Part shown: positions 1-5,003 of the stretch, piece by piece
How positions within the stretch are numbered: the first letter of the stretch is position 1
How the letters are laid out: each line of letters begins with the position of its first letter
NCBI GenBank assembly: GCA_964602655.1
Contig: CAZRSF010000120.1
Span: forward strand, 1 to 10,147
Reading direction: 5' to 3'
DNA: 10,147 nt
Origin: Moduliflexus sp964602655
GTDB lineage: Bacteria > Moduliflexota > Moduliflexia > Moduliflexales > Moduliflexaceae
Notes under the pieces: model-generated
The model's input: the letters and a program-made list of their open reading frames with translations, nothing else
Told to the model about the DNA's origin: nothing
Databases searched by the model: none
Program-made: the position numbers and the translations under genes

Positions 1-341
1 TAAAAGCCAGAATCGCCGCCCTGCCCGACATTGTTGACGCGAAACTCATTCAGCAGACCGCCGCGCGGCTTGAGGAAATTCATTTCACGCCGACGCTGAT
101 GCTGCCAGTCGAACGCTTTCTTGATCTTGCAAAAGCCGACGCGCTCGCCGAAATCGCCCGGATCGCCGCCCTGACCGACTCAGACCTCCGGGCGCAGGGC
201 ATCGCGCTTCCGCAGGAGGCGAACGAGATCAAATTGGAGCAGATCGGCCTGTTAGTCTATCATTTCGAACTGCTGACCGAACTGAGGCAGGATACGCCCG
301 AAGCGTGGGATAAAATTGATGAATTGTATGCTGAGGATTGA
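1..341 (+). CDS. Unrecognised protein, C-terminal part only (5' end outside window)
   Basis: The frame is open from position 3, with no stop before the TGA at 339-341, so this is the 3' end of a gene that begins outside the window. About 112 residues are visible. An ATG at 99 lies inside the open frame and has no good SD site before it, so I treat it as internal. The sequence is soluble, rich in Ala, Leu, Glu and Asp and probably helical, with no membrane segment and no cysteine. The hexapeptide ARIAAL occurs twice, about 60 residues apart, which may reflect a repeated helical unit. The tail is acidic (DELYAED). I do not recognise a family and assign no function. It converges on the padR-like gene, with only 20 bases between the stops and no visible terminator. 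Confidence 0.6.
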   Translation, partial: KARIAALPDIVDAKLIQQTAARLEEIHFTPTLMLPVERFLDLAKADALAEIARIAALTDSDLRAQGIALPQEANEIKLEQIGLLVYHFELLTELRQDTPEAWDKIDELYAED

Positions 342-361
342 TTCAGGCCGCTCGCGTGCAA

Positions 362-976
362 TCAAGCCGCAGACAAATCGGCGTGCGATGGACGTTCAGA
401 GGCATTTTCCTCTGAAAGGTCTAAAACTAAAAAATGATTCCACTCCGATGTTGTCTCGATCAACTCAATCAGTTCAGTCACGGTTTTGAGTTCCGCTTCG
501 CGTTTATACATGCTGTGCCGCAGATTGATCAGCCCCATTTCCGGAATCTTGCCGCACAAATTGTCATGCGCCTGCTGCTGTCCGGCGATTTCGCGAATCG
601 CAAAGTCGCGGCGCAGGCGTAAGGTTTGCAGGGCGACATCTTTCGGCAGATGACACAAAAACAACATCGTCACATCAAATTCTGAAACGATGCGCTCATG
701 TTCGCGCAGATGCGCTAAGAGGGTGCGTTCTAACACCTGCCGCCCCTCAGGGGTAATCGTATAAATCGTTTTTTCCGGCATATTGCCGGAGCGGGCTTTC
801 GTTCCGGCAATATAGCCGTTTTTGACTAACATTTTGATCGCGGCATACATGGAAGAATCTGCCATGGGAAACCAACGCGCAAGATTCAAGTGTCCGAAAA
901 TTTTCTTGAGTTGATACGGATTGAGCGGTTTTTCAGCGATGCAGCTGAGAACAAGCAACGCGATTTTCGAAAGCAT
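362..976 (-). CDS. PadR-family transcriptional regulator
   Basis: The product is a cytoplasmic DNA-binding repressor of the PadR family, about 204 residues from the ATG at 976. The N-terminal winged helix is clear: LSKIALLVLSCIAEKPLNPY as helix 1, then the family-typical ADSSMYAAIKMLVKNGYI recognition region, then a wing ending in YTITPEGRQVLE. The C-terminal half is helical and charged, as in PadR proteins that dimerise through a C-terminal helix. The start is uncertain. In-frame alternatives are an ATG at 997 and a TTG at 1021. Only the TTG has an SD-like AAGGGA (11 bases upstream), but the ATG at 976 fits the family's usual N-terminus best. The gene lies 65 bases or more downstream of a methyltransferase gene on the same strand and is probably its last operon partner. 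An inverted repeat at 1068-1090 may be its own operator. The effector is unknown. Confidence 0.85.
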   Translation of the reverse strand: MLSKIALLVLSCIAEKPLNPYQLKKIFGHLNLARWFPMADSSMYAAIKMLVKNGYIAGTKARSGNMPEKTIYTITPEGRQVLERTLLAHLREHERIVSEFDVTMLFLCHLPKDVALQTLRLRRDFAIREIAGQQQAHDNLCGKIPEMGLINLRHSMYKREAELKTVTELIELIETTSEWNHFLVLDLSEENASERPSHADLSAA

Positions 977-1067
977 AATGATACCGTAAATTCTCATATT
1001 ACGCGGCAAATTCGAGGCCAATGACCGCGAAATCCCTTCCCAGTAGGGAAATTTTCTGCGACGCTGC

Positions 1068-1090
1068 GTAACATGAGTTACTGATGTTAC
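1068..1090. promoter_or_regulatory. Inverted repeat GTAACAT-N9-ATGTTAC upstream of padR-like gene
   Basis: Two 7-base arms, gtaacat (1068-1074) and atgttac (1084-1090), are perfect reverse complements separated by 9 bases. A further gttac at 1077-1081 gives three GTAAC/GTTAC half-sites spaced 9 bases apart. PadR regulators are known to bind dyads built on ATGT/ACAT, and PadR genes often regulate themselves, so this is a plausible autoregulatory site. It overlaps the stop codon of the upstream methyltransferase gene (1087-1089). No clear -10/-35 pair was found beside it. Confidence 0.35.
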
Positions 1091-1662
1091 ATTGATGCGC
1101 GGCTCTCATTCTTCTTCACAAAGACTTGCATGTAGAAATATTCCCCGACCTTGACAAGCAATGCAGGAGAGAGGCTGATAATCTGCCGCAACTCTTCCGG
1201 CGAGACTCTCATGCGTTGCGGCGGGCCGAACGGCGTTTCGCGCTTTTCGATTTCGACAATCGCTAACGCGCCGTTTGGCTTCAATAGCCGTTTCGCCTCA
1301 TGTTGAAAGGCGTTTCGTTGCTCGTCTGAAAAGATATGAAATACCGTTGACAGGTACATGAGATCAATAGATGCATCGGGAAGCGCGACGGTTTGCGTGA
1401 TATCTCCTTCAAAAGGAATGATATTGGTATGCGCGGCCTCGTTTTTCAGGCGTTCGACCGCCTCTGCCGCCCGGTCTAACGCATAGACTGTTCCGGTCAT
1501 TTTCAGCGCATGCGCGAAGGCGTTCGCCATGTATCCATTCCCGCATCCCACATCAAGAATCGCGTGTCCGGGAAGAATGGGCAGCGCGTTCAGAATCGCG
1601 TCCTTATCAAGCAATTGTTCCGTTGAGTTCCCTTGATGATGACCAGTGCGTTGGTTTTTCAT
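1087..1662 (-). CDS. Class I SAM-dependent methyltransferase, UbiE-like (Methyltransf_11/25 type)
   Basis: This 191-residue cytosolic enzyme should transfer a methyl group from S-adenosylmethionine to an unknown acceptor. Motif I is textbook: AILDVGCGNG at residues 34-43. The acidic residue that binds the ribose is D63, in VYALDRA. The mid-fold ASIDLMYLSTVFHIF and the late strand GALAIVEIEKRETPFGPP complete the Rossmann core. The final third is the short form seen in many small UbiE-like proteins, not a full UbiE. The only cysteine is in motif I, so it lacks the cysteine set of arsenite methyltransferase ArsM. The ATG at 1662 has AGGA about 9 bases upstream. It follows the CGGC-protein gene on the same strand after 89 bases that contain a hairpin, and precedes the padR-like gene. 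Operon membership is inferred. Confidence 0.85.
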   Translation of the reverse strand: MKNQRTGHHQGNSTEQLLDKDAILNALPILPGHAILDVGCGNGYMANAFAHALKMTGTVYALDRAAEAVERLKNEAAHTNIIPFEGDITQTVALPDASIDLMYLSTVFHIFSDEQRNAFQHEAKRLLKPNGALAIVEIEKRETPFGPPQRMRVSPEELRQIISLSPALLVKVGEYFYMQVFVKKNESRASM

Positions 1663-1679
1663 CTCATTTTTCCTGTTTT

Positions 1680-1707
1680 ATCGAGGCATTCAATTGAACG
1701 CCTCGAT
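1680..1707. repeat. 28-nt palindrome in the leader of the small methyltransferase gene
   Basis: The arms atcgaggc (1680-1687) and gcctcgat (1700-1707) are perfect complements. The 12 bases between them are almost self-complementary (ttcaattgaa), so the whole block is a 14-bp palindrome with a single mismatched pair. It lies 18 bases upstream of the ATG at 1662, between the CGGC gene and the methyltransferase gene. No run of T follows on either strand, so it is not a standard rho-independent terminator. It could be an operator, an RNA processing or stability hairpin, or a site that modulates translation. Confidence 0.55.
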
Positions 1708-1751
1708 GAATTATGTATGATTCGTTCAAAGGCAAGCAGCCGACGCTCACG

Positions 1752-2195
1752 CTAATTATAACGCGCCATGATGTCTTGATCTTCTTCGAATAATGGCCTT
1801 GCCAATGCTTCCATATTCATCTCTTTCCAGGATGACAGTTGCTGATGCGTTGTATAATATGTCAGCGGGATCGGATGCGTGCCAACCACGACGGGAATGC
1901 GATATTTATTTTCGATAAATTCTTTGAATTGTCGAATAGACGGGCACGGGGGATATCCAACAACCATGCCTGTAGCAAAGTGAATGACATCCACTCCATT
2001 TTTGATCATTTCCTGAGGAACGTATTCGATATTTCCTCCCGGACATCCGCCGCATGTCGTATAGCCCACCAGGCTTAATTCCTCCTCTTTGGGATATTTC
2101 GCAAAGCCCCCGACATGTTCCCGCAACGAGCGCAGACATTTTCCGCCGCCGCATGTATGGTACCGCCCGCAGATAATAATTCCGATATGTGTCAT
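1752..2195 (-). CDS. CGGC-domain cysteine-rich protein, putative metal binding
   Basis: This 147-residue soluble protein matches the CGGC domain family, known only as a putative metal-binding domain. The signature TTCGGCPGG is at residues 46-54. Other cysteines are C9, C15 and C20 (CGRYHTCGGGKC) and C84 (YPPCPS), giving six cysteines at the positions conserved in the family. Histidines at 3, 13, 27 and 72 could add ligands. The C-terminal part includes VVVGTHPIP. The open frame extends 18 codons further upstream, but the ATG at 2195 is the start because AAAAGGAG lies 5-6 bases before it. It sits between two SAM methyltransferase genes on the same strand, 115 bases after one and 89 before the other. 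Its biochemical role has not been established in the family. A link to metal or thiol chemistry is inferred from the cysteines and from the ArsR-permease pair nearby. Confidence 0.85.
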   Translation of the reverse strand: MTHIGIIICGRYHTCGGGKCLRSLREHVGGFAKYPKEEELSLVGYTTCGGCPGGNIEYVPQEMIKNGVDVIHFATGMVVGYPPCPSIRQFKEFIENKYRIPVVVGTHPIPLTYYTTHQQLSSWKEMNMEALARPLFEEDQDIMARYN

Positions 2196-2310
2196 AGCTG
2201 CTCCTTTTCGAAGTGTTCTGTATGCTCTTATGCTTGAGGTATTCGTCAAATCAAAGCGAAATATTTTCTTATTTTTTTGTCAATCATTTTGAAGGAACAG
2301 AGACATTCGG
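2196..2310 (-). promoter_or_regulatory. AT-rich gap before CGGC gene with two TTGAC(A/G) boxes
   Basis: On the minus strand, this gap between the larger methyltransferase gene and the CGGC gene contains TTGACA (2278-2283) and TTGACG (2244-2249), both -35-like. Between them is an A/T-rich tract. Neither has a convincing TATAAT-like box at 16-18 bases. A separate promoter for the CGGC gene is therefore possible but unproven; transcription from the upstream operator-controlled promoter is the alternative. There is no hairpin terminator in the gap. Confidence 0.25.
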
Positions 2311-2991
2311 TCAGAGCGATTGAATGCCGAGGTCTAAAAAGCTCGAATAGACTGTCCATTTCATTTGCGGCAGCGTTCGCAACATTTCTTGCAATTCCGA
2401 CGGCGTATAACTCGCAGCAATTGACGATTTCCAGTATTTTGCCATTCTTCCGACAAACAGCCATCCAATTACATTTACAAATAATTTCGCGCCAACTCCC
2501 AAATCGCGGCGGCTGTCGCGAATATAAACCTGCCCATCTGGTTTGACGACTCTGGCGATTTCGCGGAAGCCCGCAAGCGGATCATCCCAATGATGCAGGG
2601 AGTCGCGCGAAATGACCAGATCATACGACGCATCCGAGAGCGATTCCATGCGTTCAACCACTCCCGACAGATAGCGGACACGCTCCGCCACGCCCTCTGA
2701 CTCAGCGTTCATCTGCGCCACGCGGCGCATGTCCGGCGAAGCTTCCAGGCCGTCGAGCCGAATGTCCGGACGCGCTTTAGCAAGCCAGATGCCGACCCAA
2801 CCCGGCCCAGGCCCGATTTCTAAGACTGCCGCGCCATGCGGCGGCGGCGTCTGCCGTGTTACATTCTCAATAAACCGGCGATATTCATGCCCAAGCCTCT
2901 TTTTCATGACGGCGCTGTACTGCTCCATCGTCATGTCTGACGAATCGTGAATCGCGCCCCCTTCTGGCGTTCTTGACGATAAGCGCTGCAT
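2311..2991 (-). CDS. Class I SAM-dependent methyltransferase, Methyltransf_11/25 type
   Basis: This is a 226-residue cytosolic methyltransferase of unknown acceptor. Motif I is VLEIGPGPG (residues 56-64), the ribose-binding acidic residue is E83 in LDGLEAS, and the central strand YDLVISRDSLHHWDDP is the typical post-II segment of Methyltransf_11/25 enzymes. The N-terminus is helical and charged. Near the C-terminus, VNVIGWLFVGRMAKYW is moderately hydrophobic but does not look like a true membrane anchor. The ATG at 2991 is preceded by a full AGGAGG with 4-5 bases of spacing, so expression is probably efficient when the gene is derepressed. It is the first gene of the four-gene block, behind a TTGACA promoter with a strong inverted repeat over it, which suggests tight inducible control. 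It is not similar enough to the second methyltransferase to look like a recent duplicate. Confidence 0.85.
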   Translation of the reverse strand: MQRLSSRTPEGGAIHDSSDMTMEQYSAVMKKRLGHEYRRFIENVTRQTPPPHGAAVLEIGPGPGWVGIWLAKARPDIRLDGLEASPDMRRVAQMNAESEGVAERVRYLSGVVERMESLSDASYDLVISRDSLHHWDDPLAGFREIARVVKPDGQVYIRDSRRDLGVGAKLFVNVIGWLFVGRMAKYWKSSIAASYTPSELQEMLRTLPQMKWTVYSSFLDLGIQSL

Positions 2992-3013
2992 AGAACCTCC
3001 TGGTTAATGGGAT

Positions 3014-3051
3014 AATACTAAACTACTCTATTATTAGAGTAGTTTAGTATT
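3014..3051. promoter_or_regulatory. 17-bp perfect inverted repeat, probable repressor operator
   Basis: Left arm 3014-3030 and right arm 3035-3051 are exact reverse complements over 17 bases with a 4-base centre (ttat). The inner part reads actacttctc-like: actactct and agagtagt flank the centre. The block covers the proposed -10 and the likely transcription start of the downstream methyltransferase gene, ending 22 bases before its ATG. It is AT-rich with no T-run beyond either arm. That position and symmetry fit an operator for a dimeric repressor better than a terminator. The regulator is unknown; the dyad does not resemble the site upstream of the padR-like gene or the ArsR operator. Confidence 0.7.
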
Positions 3052-3068
3052 GTATAAGTTTCTGTCAA
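3041..3068 (-). promoter_or_regulatory. Sigma70-type promoter for the larger methyltransferase gene
   Basis: On the minus strand a perfect TTGACA (-35) lies at 3063-3068, followed after 16 bases by TAAACT (-10, 4 of 6 matches) at 3041-3046. The sequence upstream of the -35 is A/T-rich (ttttataaaaa) and could act as an UP element. The -10 lies inside the right arm of the inverted repeat at 3014-3051, so a bound repressor would block RNA polymerase. The -10 assignment is less certain than the -35. Confidence 0.5.
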
Positions 3069-3200
3069 GAAGTTTTTATAAAAATTCATTCGACGAGTGC
3101 AGGCGAATGCGTATGCATTCCTTATTTTCAGCGCTTTTGGAAGACTGCTGATTCATCTCAAATAGCTGTGTTCAATGGTTTGTTTTGTTTGGCATAAATA

Positions 3201-3237
3201 AAAAACCCCTGCCAGGGGTTTCAACCCTGGCAGGGTT
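3201..3237 (-). terminator. Rho-independent terminator of the arsR-permease unit; copy A of a palindromic repeat
   Basis: ccctgccaggg (3207-3217) and ccctggcaggg (3225-3235) are perfect complements with a 7-base loop. On the minus strand the stem is followed directly by TTTTTT. It lies 44 bases after the permease stop codon, so it should end that transcript. Each arm is also palindromic on its own. The same architecture recurs at 8576-8604, with 19 of 29 ungapped positions identical. Confidence 0.75.
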
Positions 3238-3281
3238 CGATCACGATGTTGCCGTCTGCGTGGCGGGATGACGCTCCTCTC

Positions 3282-4418
3282 CTAATGCGAGCAAGAACAA
3301 CTGCCGCCGCAGGTATCCGCTGCGCGAGTCCGCCGCCGTTGCCACGTTGCGAAAAAGCTGCGCCCGATCAGGAGCAGCAGTCCGATAGCGGCTACGACGC
3401 TGAACCAGTGCGGAATGAGTTCGCCCGCGCTGCCGACCGTTGATTGCGCTGCGATGTTCAACCAGCCGTAAATCTTGTCTAACAGCAATCCCATCAGAAT
3501 CGAACAGGCCGCAATACTGCTCAAATAGATCGCGATGGCGCGTTTCCCCAACAGGCCGTACACGACGGAAATCGTGGCGGCATTGGTGGCTGGCCCGGCG
3601 AGCAGAAAGACGAACGCCGCGCCCGGACTCATGCCTTTCATAATGAGCGCTGCCGCAATCGGCGTCGAGCCGGTGGCGCAGATGTAGAGCGGAATCCCGA
3701 CCGCCAGCATAATCAGCATGGAAGAAAAACCGCCGCCGAGATACGCTTCGAAAAACGTGTCGGGAATCAGGACGCTGATCGCTCCGGCAATCAGCAGGCC
3801 GACCACCAGCCATCCGGCAATATCATCAAGAATTTCGCCGAAGCCGTATTTGACTGCCGCCATGAATTTTTCGCCAGACGAATGATGCTTGCGGTGCGCA
3901 TCCGGCGGGCAGTCTTCGCCGTCGCAGCAGTGATCCACTTTGCACGAACGATCCATCCGGATTTGCTCAAGCGCCTGCTCGTTATACGAATTGCCGAACA
4001 GATTTTGCGTCACGCCAGCCGCAAACGCGGTCACAAACGCGGCCAGCGGACGAAAGACGGTCATAATCGGGTCTAACAGCGCATACGTCACCGCGATGGA
4101 ATCCACGCCACTTTCCGGCGTGGCGATGAGGAAGGCCATCGTCGCGCCGTCGTTCGCGCCCTGCTTCCGCAACGCCGCCGCTGTCGGCAAGACGCCGCAC
4201 GAACAGAGCGGCAGCGGCACGCCTAACAACGTGGCGTAGAGGACGGAGCGGATGCGCCCTTTGCCGAGATATTTGGCAATTGTTTGCGGATTGACTAAAA
4301 TATGCAGCAGCCCTGCGATCAAAAATCCGAACAAAATATAGGGCGCCATTTCCACCAGCATCTCCCAGCAGGCAGAAAGATAGGCGCTGATATAGGCAGA
4401 CAGTTTCGCGATCATCAT
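3282..4418 (-). CDS. SO_0444-type Cu/Zn efflux permease (DUF318/ArsP superfamily)
   Basis: This is a 378-residue inner-membrane permease of the DUF318 (PF03773) superfamily, closest in motifs to the SO_0444 family of Cu/Zn efflux transporters. Two repeated membrane halves are visible. The first carries PLPLCSCGVLP (C72 and C74), then ATPESGVDSIAVTYALLDP. The second carries GIPLYICATGSTPIAAALI (C247) and FLLAGPATNAATISV. Between them is a hydrophilic loop with C159, C164, C165 and C170 plus H163, H175, H178 and H179. The last residues, CGGSCSCSH, form a second metal-like tail. The frame is open far upstream, but the ATG at 4418 has AGGAA upstream and overlaps the arsR stop (ATGA), so translation is probably coupled. 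A second ATG follows at once at 4415. The ArsR partner implies metal induction. Substrate (Zn, Cu or a metalloid) cannot be fixed from sequence. Confidence 0.88.
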   Translation of the reverse strand: MMIAKLSAYISAYLSACWEMLVEMAPYILFGFLIAGLLHILVNPQTIAKYLGKGRIRSVLYATLLGVPLPLCSCGVLPTAAALRKQGANDGATMAFLIATPESGVDSIAVTYALLDPIMTVFRPLAAFVTAFAAGVTQNLFGNSYNEQALEQIRMDRSCKVDHCCDGEDCPPDAHRKHHSSGEKFMAAVKYGFGEILDDIAGWLVVGLLIAGAISVLIPDTFFEAYLGGGFSSMLIMLAVGIPLYICATGSTPIAAALIMKGMSPGAAFVFLLAGPATNAATISVVYGLLGKRAIAIYLSSIAACSILMGLLLDKIYGWLNIAAQSTVGSAGELIPHWFSVVAAIGLLLLIGRSFFATWQRRRTRAADTCGGSCSCSH

Positions 4419-4846
4419 TGATTTCCTTGCGACGGTTGCAGGGGGGGCGCGTCGGCCTCTCCCGCGTCTCGTCGTCCCTGAGCGTATCGAGGTTCGGAGA
4501 CATGTTCCATGCCTTGCGTGATAATCTGCGTCACATGCTCGTCCGCCAGCGCGTAAAAGACGAATTTCCTGTCTTTGCGGTATTTCGCCAACCCCGCCTG
4601 CTTCAGAATGCGCAACTGATGCGAAATCGCAGATTGGGTCATGTTCAGCGCTTCCGACAGGTCTTGCACGCACATTTCCGAGGCGCAGAGCGCGTACAGA
4701 ATTTTGATGCGCGTCGAATCGCCGAACACCTTGAAAAAGTCCGCCAATTCGTACAACGATTCGTCCGGCGGCATCATGTCCGCCACTTTGCCGCAGCTTT
4801 CCTCATGAATCATTGCGCGTCGCTCGACCTGATTTTCCTGAGTCAT
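4415..4846 (-). CDS. ArsR/SmtB-family metal-sensing repressor (CzrA/SmtB type)
   Basis: This 143-residue winged-helix repressor should bind DNA without metal and release it on metal binding. The core LADFFKVFGDSTRIKILYAL (residues 34-53) and the recognition helix NMTQSAISHQLRILKQAG (68-85) are typical. The alpha5 metal site of SmtB/CzrA is intact: D102, H104, H115 and E118 in the spacing D-x-H-x10-H-x2-E, which in that family binds Zn or Co at the dimer interface. The alpha3N site is reduced: EMCVQDL has C59 but lacks the second cysteine of ELCVCDL. A single N-terminal C18 remains. The ATG at 4846 has GAGGA upstream. After E118 there is an unusual 25-residue tail rich in Arg, Ala, Pro and Gln that may derive from a repeat. 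The stop overlaps the permease start, and a matching operator lies upstream. Confidence 0.92.
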   Translation of the reverse strand: MTQENQVERRAMIHEESCGKVADMMPPDESLYELADFFKVFGDSTRIKILYALCASEMCVQDLSEALNMTQSAISHQLRILKQAGLAKYRKDRKFVFYALADEHVTQIITQGMEHVSEPRYAQGRRDAGEADAPPLQPSQGNQ

Positions 4847-4865
4847 GTCTCGTTCCTCGATAAAA

Positions 4866-4899
4866 TATGAATAGTTGAAGATATGAGCAAGTATTCATA
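4866..4899. promoter_or_regulatory. ArsR/CzrA-like operator with an extra half-site
   Basis: tatgagca-ag-tattcata (4882-4899) has the 8-2-8 dyad layout of SmtB/CzrA operators, with outer arms TATGA and TCATA perfect. A third half-site, tatgaata (4866-4873), is the exact complement of tattcata, so tatgaata...tattcata also forms an 8-bp inverted repeat with 18 bases between. The dyad overlaps the end of the -10 box and the expected transcription start of arsR, so the arsR product could repress its own operon. Operator identity is by resemblance to the family consensus, not by measured binding. Confidence 0.65.
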
Positions 4900-4927
4900 C
4901 GATAAAAACAAGCGCTCATTTTGTCAA
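4899..4927 (-). promoter_or_regulatory. Sigma70-type promoter of the arsR-permease operon
   Basis: On the minus strand a perfect TTGACA (4922-4927) is followed after exactly 17 bases by TATCGT (4899-4904, 4 of 6 matches to TATAAT). Transcription would start near 4892, inside the ArsR-like operator, giving a leader of about 45 bases to the arsR ATG at 4846. Confidence 0.65.
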
Positions 4928-4935
4928 GAGGAAAA

Positions 4936-4972
4936 ATGGAAAGGAGTGTCAAAGCTGCGCTTTGACACTCCT
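4936..4972 (-). terminator. Rho-independent terminator of the EamA-type gene
   Basis: The stem aggagtgtcaaagc (4942-4955) pairs perfectly over 14 bases with gctttgacactcct (4959-4972), leaving a 3-base loop. On the minus strand the stem is followed by TTTCC then ATTTTT, an interrupted U-run. It lies 31 bases after the stop of the EamA-type gene and just upstream of the arsR promoter, so it insulates the metal operon from read-through. Confidence 0.7.
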
Positions 4973-5003
4973 GAAGGGTAGCGTGAACGGTGTATTGGGC
5001 GTA

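Noticed and set aside
1037..1050. ttccc-agta-gggaa hairpin over the possible SD of the TTG start of the padR-like gene
   Set aside because: Arms of only 5 bases, and the TTG start is itself doubtful.
1087..2991. Reading the methyltransferase pair as arsenite methyltransferases (ArsM)
   Set aside because: The small enzyme has one cysteine, in motif I, and the larger one has none, so the ArsM cysteine set is missing.
3105..3120. Short inverted repeat gaatgc-gtat-gcattc
   Set aside because: Six-base arms with no T-run and no position next to a promoter box or gene end; easily chance.
3241..3813. 190-codon minus-strand open frame inside the permease gene
   Set aside because: It is a shadow of the permease in another frame: Arg-rich, no family resemblance and no ribosome binding site.
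4419..4673. 85-residue N-terminal extension of the permease frame
   Set aside because: It runs antiparallel-free but in another frame through arsR, is Arg/Gly/Ala-rich and unlike the permease family. The ATG at 4418 has its own SD and overlaps the arsR stop.
4418..4870. 150-codon plus-strand open frame opposite arsR
   Set aside because: It covers arsR in full on the other strand; arsR has motifs, SD, promoter and operator, while this frame has none.
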